A stretch of 64,000 bases of DNA. It comes from Verrucomicrobium sp. GTDB taxonomy: Bacteria; Verrucomicrobiota; Verrucomicrobiia; Methylacidiphilales; UBA1321. The stretch is from assembly GCA_017849585.1 (NCBI GenBank), contig JAFIGT010000003.1:124001-188000 (forward strand), read 5' to 3'. The notes beneath the pieces are model-generated. The model was not told the DNA's origin. It worked only from the letters and a program-made list of their open reading frames with translations, and searched no databases. Both the position numbers and the translations under genes were made by a program. Position 1 is the first letter of the stretch. Each line of letters begins with the position of its first letter. Below, piece by piece: positions 24,873 to 33,562 of the stretch.

Positions 24873-25298
24873 ATGAACTTTCGCCGCCGCCTCGCCCAAG
24901 AGCCCATCTCGTTTCAGCTCGCGCCGTTCATCGACGTGGTCATGTTCCTGCTCTGCTTCTTTTTGCTGACATGGAATCTGTCGCGTTATGAAACCGATCT
25001 GCAGGTGAAAATTCCCGCCGCCAGCCACGGCAAGGAACCGCAGCGCCTGCCTGGTGAGGCGATTGTGAATGTCCGCCAGGACGGCACGATTGCGCTGCAG
25101 GGCCGGACGGTGACCTATGCGGAGTTGGAGGAAGTCTTGCGCGGCATCGTGAAGGCGTATCCGGATCAGGTGTTGGTGTTGCGCGCGGATGAAAAGGCGA
25201 ACTACAAGAACATCGTGAAGGTGCTCGACGCGGCGCGCGCCGCTGATTTGTGGAACATCGCATTCGCCACGTCGCCTCCCGATAAGGGCGGACAGTAA
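24873..25298 (+). CDS. exbD: ExbD/TolR-family protein
   Basis: The 141-residue protein has one membrane helix with the essential Asp of the proton path (D21 in APFIDVVMFLLCFFLL), followed by a periplasmic domain ending in LVLRADEKANYKNIVKVLDAARAADL, the usual ExbD/TolR pattern. It partners with the ExbB-like protein upstream (20-bp gap). The downstream TPR gene starts 29 bp later. Whether the motor serves TonB-like uptake or Tol-Pal-like envelope constriction is judged from the following genes. Confidence 0.9.
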   Translation: MNFRRRLAQEPISFQLAPFIDVVMFLLCFFLLTWNLSRYETDLQVKIPAASHGKEPQRLPGEAIVNVRQDGTIALQGRTVTYAELEEVLRGIVKAYPDQVLVLRADEKANYKNIVKVLDAARAADLWNIAFATSPPDKGGQ

Positions 25299-25327
25299 TC
25301 ACTCCAGCCATTCACTACCGGCCTACT

Positions 25328-27700
25328 ATGGGAAGCCTTTCGAGCATTGGAACTCGTGCCGCCGCTTTTTTATGCGGCCTCGCTTCTCTCTCCGCGCAGA
25401 CGAACACACCGAAACCAGCTACGACGTCGTCGTCAACCATCACGGCCTCCACGCCGCAGATTCAAGTCATCTCGCCCGCCATCGCGCAGTTCGAACGGGC
25501 GTCGATGTTGCTTTCGCAAAATGATTACGCCGGAGCGCTCAAAGAATTTTCGGATCTGGTAAAAAATTATCCGAACGACAGCCGCCGCGATGAGTCGCTC
25601 TATCGCGTGGCGGAATGTTATCGCGCGCTGGGAAAACCGGCAGATGCGCGCGCGGCCTACGCGTATCTGATCAAGACGTACCCGGAGAGTATTTTTCTGA
25701 CGGCGGCGCAATTGCGACTGGGCGATCTCGCGTTTCAGGCGGGTGACTTTGCGGCGGCGATCGCGCCATTGCAGGGCGCGTTGGCCAAGGGGAATGCGGC
25801 GACGAAAATCGCGGCGACCTATTTGTTGGGCGCAGCGCAGTTGCAGACGGGAGATTTGAAATCGGGCCGTCCGCTGCTCGAGCAGCTGCTCGCGAGCAAG
25901 GATAAGGATGCGGCTTCGTATGCGGCACCGTCCGCGCAAGCGCTGGCGCTGAGTTACGAGAAGGAAGGAAAGTTCGATCAGGCGCTGAAGTATTGGCAGC
26001 GGGTGCTGAACATTGCGGAGAGCAAACCGACGCAATCGATGGCCGCAGCGCGAGGCGGCTGGGCGGCGTTGCAGGCGGGGAATGTGAAGGAAGCGGAAGC
26101 GCTTTTCGAAACGTGCCGACGTCTGGATACGGGCAGCGATTGGCGGCGCGTGGCGAACACGGGACTTGTGCGGCTTTATTATCAGCAGAAGCGGTTTCAG
26201 GATTTGCTCGATCTGCGGAGCGCGGAACCGGCGGGATTTCTGGAGAGCGCGAAGGCGGAGATTTTCCTCGCGGTGGCGCGGTCGTGGTTTGAGCTGAAGA
26301 AGTATCCGGAAGCCTCGGACGCTTTCGATATTTATCTGAAAGATTACGGCGACCGGTCCGAAGCGCCCGAGGCGGCGTTCCAGCGTTTGCTCGCGCGCGC
26401 GCAGGGCGACGGTTCGACGCTGGAAGGGGACACATCGGCTTTCCTCGCGAAGTATCCGAACGCGCCGCAGGCGATTCGCGTACAGCTTTTGCGCGCACAG
26501 GATTTTTCGCGTCGGCAGAAGTTCGCGCAGGCGATTCCGATGTGGCAGACGCTGTTGCAGAGCGGGAATAAGGAGTTGCCGCACGACCAGATTTTATTCG
26601 AACTGGCCCGGGCTTATTATCAGGAAAAGAAATGGGTGCAGGCGGCGGAGATGTACGACCGTTTCGCCAACGAATTTCCGCAGAACGCTTCGGCGCTTCC
26701 GGCTCGTATTCGGCAGGCGATCAGTTTGCAGAACGCGGCGCAGCCCGATCTCGCGATAGGTGCGTGGGAAAAAGTGCGTCGCGCCGCGGCGGATAATTCG
26801 CCCGAGCGGCAGATGGCGCTGGAGCAACTCGGCTTGCTTTATACGCAGGCGGGCCGGACCCCGGACGCCGTGGCGACATTTAGCGAATTGTTGAAGTCGT
26901 TCCCCCAGACGAAAGTACGGGCTCTCGCGCTTTACACGATTGGCTCCGACGCTTTTCAAAAGAAGAATTACAAGGACGCAGAACCGGCCTTGCTCGAAGC
27001 GCGCAAGCTGGACGATGCGACGTATGGACTTTCCGCCAGCGAGCGACTCGCGTTGTTGGCTTTTGCCCAGCAGGATTTCAAAAAAGCGCCCGCGTACGTG
27101 TCCGATTACGAGAAGGAATCCGCCTCGGTTCCGAATGCGTCCAAGCTCCCCGCCGCGCTCTATTTCTGGTTGGGACAACAAGCGCAGGCGGCGAGTCAAT
27201 ATGACCGCGCGATCATCTGGTTTACGATGGTGACGGGACATCCGCAGGGCGGGGATTTCGTCACGCCCGCGTGGTGGTTGCTGGCGGAAAATCAACGCTC
27301 CGGCGGGCAATTCAAAAATGCCGTGGCGAGTTACCTGACCTATCGCCAACGTAATCCCGCCGCGGCGAACAGCACGGAGGTTCTCCTCGCCCTCGCGCAG
27401 GCACAACTCGGAGCCGGAAGTTATGACGCGGCGCAGGCGCTCGTCGAGCAGGCGATGTTGCAGGAGCCGGAGGGCAAGGGGAACGCGGCGGCGCGCAAGA
27501 TTCTCGGCGATATCTATTTTGTGCGGGGAAATTATCCGGAAGCGGCGAAGGCCTACGCGGCGCTTGCGTTGCTCTATAATGATCCGTACCTCACACCGCT
27601 GGCCATGAAGCGGGCGGCGGAGTCGTACGAAAAAGCCGGACAGCTTGACCAAGCGCAGGAATGGCGTGCAAAGTTAAAGAAGACGGGTGCGACCCCATGA
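25328..27700 (+). CDS. Exported tetratricopeptide-repeat protein, ExbBD operon
   Basis: This 790-residue protein starts with a signal peptide (about residues 1-24) and then consists almost wholly of TPR-like helix pairs. Units such as DYAGALKEFSDLVKNYPND, RAAYAYLIKTYPES, FAQAIPMWQTLLQSG and YPEAAKAYAALALLYNDP recur about every 35 residues. It resembles the TPR partners (YbgF/CpoB-like) of Tol-Pal systems but is much longer. It is translationally coupled to the next gene (ATGA overlap at 27697-27700). It probably lies in the periplasm as a scaffold. Confidence 0.8.
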   Translation: MGSLSSIGTRAAAFLCGLASLSAQTNTPKPATTSSSTITASTPQIQVISPAIAQFERASMLLSQNDYAGALKEFSDLVKNYPNDSRRDESLYRVAECYRALGKPADARAAYAYLIKTYPESIFLTAAQLRLGDLAFQAGDFAAAIAPLQGALAKGNAATKIAATYLLGAAQLQTGDLKSGRPLLEQLLASKDKDAASYAAPSAQALALSYEKEGKFDQALKYWQRVLNIAESKPTQSMAAARGGWAALQAGNVKEAEALFETCRRLDTGSDWRRVANTGLVRLYYQQKRFQDLLDLRSAEPAGFLESAKAEIFLAVARSWFELKKYPEASDAFDIYLKDYGDRSEAPEAAFQRLLARAQGDGSTLEGDTSAFLAKYPNAPQAIRVQLLRAQDFSRRQKFAQAIPMWQTLLQSGNKELPHDQILFELARAYYQEKKWVQAAEMYDRFANEFPQNASALPARIRQAISLQNAAQPDLAIGAWEKVRRAAADNSPERQMALEQLGLLYTQAGRTPDAVATFSELLKSFPQTKVRALALYTIGSDAFQKKNYKDAEPALLEARKLDDATYGLSASERLALLAFAQQDFKKAPAYVSDYEKESASVPNASKLPAALYFWLGQQAQAASQYDRAIIWFTMVTGHPQGGDFVTPAWWLLAENQRSGGQFKNAVASYLTYRQRNPAAANSTEVLLALAQAQLGAGSYDAAQALVEQAMLQEPEGKGNAAARKILGDIYFVRGNYPEAAKAYAALALLYNDPYLTPLAMKRAAESYEKAGQLDQAQEWRAKLKKTGATP

Positions 27701-28716
27701 AACACTTTACGAATCCCTACGTCGAAGAAGAGCCGCCGGTGTTGCGCTGGGCTATTATTGCCCTCCTGCTATCGCTCGCGTTGCATGTGGCCGTGGCGTG
27801 GTGGTTCGGATGGATACGGCTCGCTGATTACGCGATTCCCTACCAGGAACAGAAGTACAAGAAGCCGTTTCAACTCAAGCGCGTGGATATGAACCCCGCC
27901 ACGCTGAGCGGTGCTCAGGATAAGGGCGTCTCCGTCATTCCCGTGGCCCGCGATCCGAATCCCGCACCCACACAATCGAGTGACGGCCGCGCCATTGCCC
28001 GCGCGTTGCTGACGAATCCGCCGCAAATGGCGGTTCCGACCACGCCCGATCCAGTCAGCTCCGCCATCACCGCAAACCCGGCGACGAGCCCCTATTCGCC
28101 TTCGGACAAGTCGAAGATCGAATCCGAGATTGCCCGTATTAATGTGGGCGCACTCAATTTGAATGGTCCCGATCAACCGGCGGGCGGCGTTCCCATTCCC
28201 ACGACCAGCGGAGGCAGTGGCGATACTTCTGGGACGGGGGGGATTGCGGCTCTGTCCGGTCCCGCCACGGCGGGGGGCGATGCGTTGCCGAGCTTCGAGC
28301 AGATCAGCGCCGGATTCCGGTCGCCATCGGCGGGAATCAATCCGAAGATGCCGGAGCCGGTCCTCTTGCGCCTGCCGAGCGATGTTGTCTACGACTTTGA
28401 TTCGGCGAAAGTGAAGCCTGCGGCGGAGCCCTTGTTGCTGCAAGCGGTGGAGTGGATCAAGAAATATCCCGTGGCGCGCATTCAGGTGGAAGGGCACACG
28501 GATACATTCGGAACGGATGCCTACAATCAAAAGCTGTCCGAAGATCGCGCGCGCGAGGCGGTCAACTGGCTTAAGCAACATTTGAATGGAGCCAACTACA
28601 CCTTTGAATCCCGCGGATATGGCAAAACACGCCCATTGGTGAACCCTCAAGGCTCAATCGAGGAACAGCAACGTAATCGGCGTGTCGAAATTGTCATTCA
28701 GGCTATTAATCCGTGA
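27697..28716 (+). CDS. Membrane-anchored OmpA-domain protein (TolA/Pal hybrid-like)
   Basis: The 339-residue protein has an N-terminal inner-membrane helix (about residues 18-37), like TonB and TolA. A Pro/Thr/Gly-rich spacer of about 170 residues follows, then a C-terminal OmpA peptidoglycan-binding domain (DVVYDFDSAKVKP, then EGHTDTFGTDAYNQKLSEDRA). Both the Asp and Arg that bind diaminopimelate are visible in the latter block. This joins the anchor of a TolA-like protein to the peptidoglycan domain of Pal. It is the last gene of the ExbB-ExbD-TPR operon and a likely force-receiving partner. Confidence 0.85.
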   Translation: MKHFTNPYVEEEPPVLRWAIIALLLSLALHVAVAWWFGWIRLADYAIPYQEQKYKKPFQLKRVDMNPATLSGAQDKGVSVIPVARDPNPAPTQSSDGRAIARALLTNPPQMAVPTTPDPVSSAITANPATSPYSPSDKSKIESEIARINVGALNLNGPDQPAGGVPIPTTSGGSGDTSGTGGIAALSGPATAGGDALPSFEQISAGFRSPSAGINPKMPEPVLLRLPSDVVYDFDSAKVKPAAEPLLLQAVEWIKKYPVARIQVEGHTDTFGTDAYNQKLSEDRAREAVNWLKQHLNGANYTFESRGYGKTRPLVNPQGSIEEQQRNRRVEIVIQAINP

Positions 28717-28874
28717 CAAATTTGTGATTCGTTCAGTCTAATATTCAGCACACGCGGCTTTTTATCTTTTCTACCGATTCCAATCAGTGGGCTAGATAAA
28801 TACTTCCTTAATACGGCGTTTCCTTTAAAGGGAATGCGACGGTAAAGGTCTCTTTGGACAAATGGTCCAGCCCT

Positions 28875-28887
28875 TGAGACAGTCTCA
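28875..28887. promoter_or_regulatory. 13-bp dyad upstream of marR-like gene, candidate operator
   Basis: TGAGACAGTCTCA is a perfect 6-bp inverted repeat about one A, 51 bp ahead of the MarR ATG. MarR proteins usually autoregulate through such palindromes. The surrounding 222-bp intergenic region has no gene; CCTTTAAAGG near 28824-28833 is a second short palindrome. Confidence 0.4.
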
Positions 28888-28938
28888 TCTTTTAGAATAT
28901 TATTGCTTGAAACATTTATTTAGTTTAAGCTTCTGGGC

Positions 28939-29412
28939 ATGGAATCATTTGAAAGCAATGTCCACATCGCCGAAGAACTGGCCGAAATCGCGACACAACT
29001 CCAGCGGTCGTTTTTGGTTGAGTTATCCACCGAAGTGAACCGGGGAAACATCTCTATTCCCCAGTATACACTGTTGGGATTTCTCAATCAGAGCACAGGA
29101 TTGAACATGTCGCAGTTGGCCGAACTGATGCGCCATACGACACCAGCGACCACAGGATTGGTTGACCGTTTGGTGGAAGCCGGATTGGTTGAACGATTCA
29201 GTCATCCTAAAGATCGCCGTCAGGTATTGGTTCGTATTACCGATAAAGGCCGCGAATTGGTCGAAGGCATGAAGCGGGGCATTGTCCGGAACATCTTGGA
29301 GATGTTCAAGGAGCTCAGCCACGAAGATCAGGAAGCTTGGGTCCGCATTTATCGCACGATCATTCGTCGTTGCTCGGCCCATCATAACGGCACGGCTGCC
29401 AACGCACGCTAA
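28939..29412 (+). CDS. MarR-family transcriptional regulator
   Basis: This 157-residue winged-helix protein has the MarR layout: an N-terminal dimer helix, a helix-turn-helix (MSQLAELMRHTTPATTGLVD), the wing RLVEAGLVERFSHPKDRRQV with the conserved D-R-R, then a C-terminal dimer helix. The DRR wing and normal length give a confident family call. Ligand and targets are unknown; the 13-bp dyad upstream suggests autoregulation. A hairpin lies after its stop, before the PgeF-like gene. Confidence 0.9.
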   Translation: MESFESNVHIAEELAEIATQLQRSFLVELSTEVNRGNISIPQYTLLGFLNQSTGLNMSQLAELMRHTTPATTGLVDRLVEAGLVERFSHPKDRRQVLVRITDKGRELVEGMKRGIVRNILEMFKELSHEDQEAWVRIYRTIIRRCSAHHNGTAANAR

Positions 29413-29494
29413 GGCTTGGCCTTAACGTTAATGAGTCCGTAGCGTCCGTGAGGTTTTTCTCCGGGCGCGAAGTCAGTCTAAAGTTTTTGATAAG

Positions 29495-29522
29495 CCGACA
29501 GGTGACTTTTGTTCCCTGTCGG
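29495..29522 (+). terminator. Hairpin between marR-like and pgeF-like genes
   Basis: CCGACAGG/CCTGTCGG forms a perfect 8-bp stem with a 12-base loop, followed by TTATCTTTTTG. It can terminate the marR transcript, or, because it lies 15 bp before the next ATG, mask that start. Confidence 0.55.
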
Positions 29523-29537
29523 TTATCTTTTTGCCCG

Positions 29538-30176
29538 ATGGCTGCACCGATTTTTGATGGATCCGTCTGGGAGACTTTTCCCGCACTTGCATTGCCGGGG
29601 CTCAAGCATGGCTTTTCCTGGCGTTCCGCGATTCCCCGCGAGGAACTGGAGTCGCGCGTTCCGGAGTTTCTCGATCGCGGCGGTTTCCCAAGCGAGCGGA
29701 CGATCTACGGCGAGCAGCCGCACGGCAAAGAGGTGGCCGTTGTAAAGACGATGCCCCCGACGCGTTATGCGGGAGTGGATGCGCTGGTGACCGCGCTGCG
29801 GCAAACTCCCCTCGTGGTGCGGGTAGCCGATTGCGGACCGGTTTACTTTTATGATCCGGTAAAGCAGGTGATCGGGCTGGCTCATTCCGGTCGCAAGGGA
29901 ACGGAGCTGAACATCACGGGTGAAGTGATTCGCACTCTGCGCGAGAACTTTGGCACGAATCCGGGAGATCTGATTGTACAACTCGGACCGTGCATTCGTC
30001 TGCCGCATTATGAGGTGCCGTTCGCGGCGATGATCCTGCAACAGGCTCGCGATGCGGGCGTGACGCAGGTGCATGATTGCGGCCGCTGCACGGCGGCGAC
30101 CTTGCCGCATTACTATTCGTACCGCGCGGAAAAGGGGCAGACAGGCCGCATGTGGGCGGTGCTGATGCTCGTGTGA
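29538..30176 (+). CDS. pgeF: Multi-copper-fold purine nucleosidase/PgeF-like protein (YfiH family)
   Basis: The 212-residue protein matches the YfiH/laccase-domain family. Zinc or copper ligands are visible as EQPHGKEVAVV, RVADCGPVYFY and LAHSGRKGTELNI, which correspond to the conserved His, Cys and His. Members have been linked to peptidoglycan editing and to adenosine/inosine phosphorolysis. The start is ATG 29538; the frame upstream to 29448 crosses a hairpin and is not conserved in character. It is a single gene. Confidence 0.82.
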   Translation: MAAPIFDGSVWETFPALALPGLKHGFSWRSAIPREELESRVPEFLDRGGFPSERTIYGEQPHGKEVAVVKTMPPTRYAGVDALVTALRQTPLVVRVADCGPVYFYDPVKQVIGLAHSGRKGTELNITGEVIRTLRENFGTNPGDLIVQLGPCIRLPHYEVPFAAMILQQARDAGVTQVHDCGRCTAATLPHYYSYRAEKGQTGRMWAVLMLV

Positions 30177-30281
30177 TGTGCAGGGTTGAGCCTTGCCCGA
30201 TGTAACCCAATCGTAACGCCACAAATGGCGGGTCTTTTGCTAGGGTGACGGCATTAACCGCAGCAAAGGACTTGTGATCGC

Positions 30282-30569
30282 ATGAGCATTAAACTCTACG
30301 TTGGGAATCTTCCATATCAAACGACCGAGCAGGAATTGACCGAGCACTTCGGCCGGGTCGGCCAGGTGAACCAGGTGCAATTCATCCTGGACAAGATGAC
30401 CAAGCGTCCGCGCGGTTTTGGTTTTGTTGTGATGGAAAACAAGGAAGAGGGCGAGGAGGCGATTCGTCAATTCCACGGCTCCGATTTCGGTGGTCGCAAG
30501 CTGACGGTGAATGAAGCCAAGCCGATGGAGCATCGCCCCCGACCGCAGGGCGCTTCCGCTGCGCGTTAA
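30282..30569 (+). CDS. RRM-type RNA-binding protein
   Basis: The 95-residue protein is one RNA recognition motif: RNP2 KLYVGNL at about residues 4-10 and RNP1 RPRGFGFVVM at about 42-51, followed by a short Pro/Arg/Ala tail. Such stand-alone RRM proteins occur in cyanobacteria and Verrucomicrobiota and are often cold-induced. AAAGGA lies 10 bp before the ATG. It ends at a very strong terminator. Its RNA targets are unknown. Confidence 0.92.
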   Translation: MSIKLYVGNLPYQTTEQELTEHFGRVGQVNQVQFILDKMTKRPRGFGFVVMENKEEGEEAIRQFHGSDFGGRKLTVNEAKPMEHRPRPQGASAAR

Positions 30570-30580
30570 GCGTGAGCGAC

Positions 30581-30616
30581 ACAAAAAAGGCACACCGTGC
30601 GGTGTGCCTTTTTTGT
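30581..30616. terminator. Bidirectional terminator
   Basis: A perfect 16-bp inverted repeat (ACAAAAAAGGCACACC, loop GTGC, then its complement) lies between the convergent RRM and OB-fold genes, with T-runs in both directions. Confidence 0.95.
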
Positions 30617-30631
30617 AGGAAGTGAAATGGT

Positions 30632-31027
30632 TTATTTGACGTAGCGCCAGCTGCAGACTTCGACTTCGAGCTTGCCGATGCTCAGGAAGGCCTGATCGAT
30701 GCGGCCGCGCACGACGATGTTCTTGCCGACGGGGAGTTCCTTTTCGCTATCAAGCTGGATGGTGCCAGTGCCATCGGTGAAGAAGTAGGTTTCATCCTTG
30801 TACTTCTTGGTGATTTTGCCGACGAGGACGACGTAACAGTCATCGGCGTCGAGATCATGCTGAACCGACTCGATCCAGCGGATGCTGGTGACCCGATCTT
30901 TATTGCTGCACGGCGATTCTGACTTGCTGCAGGAGGAGGGGGCACAGGCGGCGCTATCTCCGGCATTCAAGGCAGAGACTCCGACGAGGGTGAGGCATGC
31001 TGTGAGAACGAGGAGGATTTTTTTCAT
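30632..31027 (-). CDS. Exported YgiW/YdeI-type OB-fold protein
   Basis: The 131-residue protein has a signal peptide (MKKILLVLTACLTLVGVSALNA). After a short Cys/Ser-rich segment comes an OB-fold domain with SIRWIESVQHDLDADDCYVVLVGKI, YFFTDGTGTIQLD and KNIVVRGRID, as in the YgiW/YdeI (BOF) family of periplasmic stress proteins. ATG 31027 is used; the longer frame above it lacks protein-like composition. Three Cys in the N-terminal segment could hold a metal or disulfide. The function is unknown. Confidence 0.75.
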   Translation of the reverse strand: MKKILLVLTACLTLVGVSALNAGDSAACAPSSCSKSESPCSNKDRVTSIRWIESVQHDLDADDCYVVLVGKITKKYKDETYFFTDGTGTIQLDSEKELPVGKNIVVRGRIDQAFLSIGKLEVEVCSWRYVK

Positions 31028-31148
31028 TGGTGCAAAAGCTATCGAAAGGTAAATCACTTGAGAAGCGAGAATTAGTGCGTTTTGCAATGTATTCTCATAA
31101 CTAATAAATAAGCTTGCGCGCCCACGCTGCTTCTCATGGATAAAGTAA

Positions 31149-32255
31149 TTACGCGCTGGCGACGGCGTGCGGGATAGGGGCGGGTCGGGATTGGTGGACT
31201 TGATTGAGCATCGTGGCGATGCTGGAGGGCCAGTATTGGAGCAGTCCGAGGACGCGGACGGCGCGGGCGGGGCGGCGGGCGCACCAGTTGGTGAAGGTGT
31301 TGACGCGGGCGCGTTTTTTGTAGAGGGCGCGGTGGGAGTCGCTGTAGAGGGTTTGTGCGAGCGCCTCGTCATTGGCATCCAGACCTTTGAGGATAGCGTG
31401 GGCGGCGGCTTCTCCGGAGGAGAGGGCGAAGTAGATGCCTTCACCGGTGAACGGTTCCACCACGCGCGCGGCGTCCCCGGCGAGAAGGATGCGTCCGCGA
31501 CCAAGATCGGCGGCGCGTCGGGAGATGGGATAGATGCTGCGCCAGACTTGGGAGGGCAGGCTGGGGAAATAGCGGTTCGCGATTTTCTGCGGGGTGGCAT
31601 TGGCCTTGGAGCCGAGGACGAGGCAGAGATTGGCGGTCTTCTCGGAGGTGCGGGTCATGCCGTAGTAGCCCTCGTTGAAGATGTGCATGTGGACGTAGTG
31701 GTCGAGGTTGTCGGGCTCGATGTTGGCCTGCCAGGCGACGCGGGTACAGGTCTGGCGGTAGGTCGCCAGTCCGCTGAGGCGGGAGATGATCGAATTACGT
31801 CCGTCCGCTCCGATAATGAAGCGGCCTTTGAACAGGCCTTGGGTGGTCTTGACTTCTCCCTTGGTGTCGACGCCGTCGACGCGCACACCGTGGAAAAGGT
31901 GAGCTCCAGCTTCCTGAGCTTCGTGGCAGAGCCAGTTGTCGAGGACTTCCCGCTCCACCGCGCGTTCGCCGCGTTCGGAGAGAACGAAATTATGTTTGAA
32001 GATCACTTTGTGGTTCAGCTCAAGGCTGATACCGCGGAGAGATTCGTGCGGGAGTTCGGCAAAACGTTCGGCGAGGCCGTGGCGTTCCCAGATGGGCCAG
32101 CAACTCGGGTTGACGCAGTCGCCGCAAACTTTGGGGCGGGGAAACCGTGCCTTGTCGATCAAGGCCACACGTTTCCCGGCGCGGGCGAGTACCAACGCTG
32201 CCAAGGAGCCGGCGGGACCGGATCCAACGATGATCGCGTCAAATTCCTTCATCAC
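31149..32255 (-). CDS. FAD-dependent oxidoreductase, geranylgeranyl-reductase-like
   Basis: The 368-residue protein has a Rossmann FAD motif at the start (AIIVGSGPAGSLAALVLARAG), then KVCGDCVNPSCWP. The second FAD-binding block GRILLAGDAARVVEPFTGEG ends in the GD typical of this reductase/monooxygenase family. The family saturates isoprenoid chains or hydroxylates aromatic polyketides; which applies is unknown. It is the last gene of the methyltransferase-cyclase-ketosynthase operon, separated by a 65-bp gap that contains a 10-bp hairpin, so its expression may be set apart. Confidence 0.82.
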   Translation of the reverse strand: MMKEFDAIIVGSGPAGSLAALVLARAGKRVALIDKARFPRPKVCGDCVNPSCWPIWERHGLAERFAELPHESLRGISLELNHKVIFKHNFVLSERGERAVEREVLDNWLCHEAQEAGAHLFHGVRVDGVDTKGEVKTTQGLFKGRFIIGADGRNSIISRLSGLATYRQTCTRVAWQANIEPDNLDHYVHMHIFNEGYYGMTRTSEKTANLCLVLGSKANATPQKIANRYFPSLPSQVWRSIYPISRRAADLGRGRILLAGDAARVVEPFTGEGIYFALSSGEAAAHAILKGLDANDEALAQTLYSDSHRALYKKRARVNTFTNWCARRPARAVRVLGLLQYWPSSIATMLNQVHQSRPAPIPHAVASA

Positions 32256-32269
32256 GGATCTCTAATCAA

Positions 32270-32302
32270 AATACCAGGGTGTGAGTAGACAGCCCTGGTA
32301 TT
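32270..32302 (-). promoter_or_regulatory. Intercistronic hairpin, possible attenuator
   Basis: AATACCAGGG and CCCTGGTATT make a perfect 10-bp stem with a 13-base loop between the ketosynthase stop and the reductase start. On the minus strand it is followed by TTTGATT, a weak terminator-like tail. This fits partial termination or mRNA stabilisation. Confidence 0.55.
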
Positions 32303-32320
32303 ACGGACCTGAGAGTTAAA

Positions 32321-33562
32321 TCAAAGCGTCGGGGCTTTGCCCAGGACGATGGAGGCGTTGATGCCGCCAAAGCCGAAGGAGTTGCTCAGCGCGTACTGAA
32401 GCTCCTGCTTGCGACCGTGGAGTGCCACGAGATCGAAACCTTCCGGTACTTCGGGATCGGGGCAGTTGAGGGTCGGAGGAATGTAGTTGTGGGTGAGGGC
32501 GAGGGCGCAGAGACCGGCTTCGATCGCGCCGGAGGCACCGAGCGGGTGACCGTAGTAAGCCTTGGTGCCGCTGACAGCGGGGGTCTTTTTGCCGAAGAGC
32601 TTGGTGATGGCGACAGTCTCGTGGTTGTCGTTCATCGGGGTGCTGCTGGCATGCGCGTTGATGTAGTCGACCTGCTCGGGCTTGATGCCGGCCTCATCCA
32701 GGGCGGCCTGCATGGCGGCGATGGCGGCCGTGCCGTCGGGAAGGGAGGAGGTCATGTGGTAGGCGTCATTATTCAGGGAGTAGCCGATGACTTCCGCGTA
32801 AATGCGGGCGCCGCGATTGCGGGCGTGTTCGAGCGTTTCCATGAGGACCGCGCCACCGCCTTCGGACATGACGAAGCCGGTGCGGTTTTTGTCGAAGGGG
32901 CGGCAGGAGTTGCGGGGGTCGGTGGTTTCCTTGGCCATGGCCTTGATGGTGTCGAAGGCACCATAGGTCAGCGGGGCGAGGGGGGCTTCGGCAGCGCCGG
33001 CGAGGATGACGTCGGCAATGCCGTCGCGCAGGGCGCGGAAGGCTTCACCCACGGCGACGGTGCCGGAGGCGCAGCTATTGGAATTGGTGGTGCCGTAACC
33101 GCGGAAGCCGTAGGCAATCGCGATATTGGCGTGGGCGGAGCCGCCGAAAACCTGGAGGGCGAGGGCGGGTGGGATGGCGCGGGAACCTTCGCGGATGAAG
33201 CGTTCGTGCTGGATTTCTGCAGCGGTGATGCCGCCGAGGGCGGTGCCAAAGCAGATGCCATGGCGGATGTTCGGCGTGGCGGGATCGACCTTCAGTTTGG
33301 CGTCGGCGAGGGCTTGTTCGGTGAGGACGAGGGCAAATTGGCCGTAGCGGTCGAGGCGCTTGAGGCGGTGTGGCGGAAAGTAATCCGAGGGGTGGAACTC
33401 ATTGATTTCGCCCGCGCATTTCGCGTTGTAATGATCCGGGTTGAAACGGGTGATAAAGCCGAGACCAGATTGTTCTTTTTTGATGCCTTCCCAAAGTCCG
33501 TCGACACCAAAGCCGACGGGGGTGAGTGCTCCGATACCAGTAATGACTACTCGATTTTTCAC
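32321..33562 (-). CDS. Beta-ketoacyl-ACP synthase II-like ketosynthase
   Basis: This condensing enzyme extends an acyl chain on ACP with malonyl units. The 413-residue chain is full length and has the catalytic triad: C164 in SNSCASGT, H304 in INAHASSTP and H339 in YYGHPLGASG, with K334 beside the last. The C-terminal GGINASIVLGKA is typical of FabF. It is coupled to the upstream cyclase by a 4-bp overlap. Its place in an operon with a methyltransferase, an SRPBCC protein and an FAD enzyme, and not with fatty-acid genes, suggests a special product. Confidence 0.92.
   Translation of the reverse strand: MKNRVVITGIGALTPVGFGVDGLWEGIKKEQSGLGFITRFNPDHYNAKCAGEINEFHPSDYFPPHRLKRLDRYGQFALVLTEQALADAKLKVDPATPNIRHGICFGTALGGITAAEIQHERFIREGSRAIPPALALQVFGGSAHANIAIAYGFRGYGTTNSNSCASGTVAVGEAFRALRDGIADVILAGAAEAPLAPLTYGAFDTIKAMAKETTDPRNSCRPFDKNRTGFVMSEGGGAVLMETLEHARNRGARIYAEVIGYSLNNDAYHMTSSLPDGTAAIAAMQAALDEAGIKPEQVDYINAHASSTPMNDNHETVAITKLFGKKTPAVSGTKAYYGHPLGASGAIEAGLCALALTHNYIPPTLNCPDPEVPEGFDLVALHGRKQELQYALSNSFGFGGINASIVLGKAPTL

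Noticed and set aside
25433-27652. Two long minus-strand Arg-rich frames
   Set aside because: Antisense to the TPR protein gene. Their Arg-rich, motif-free composition is that of a shadow frame.
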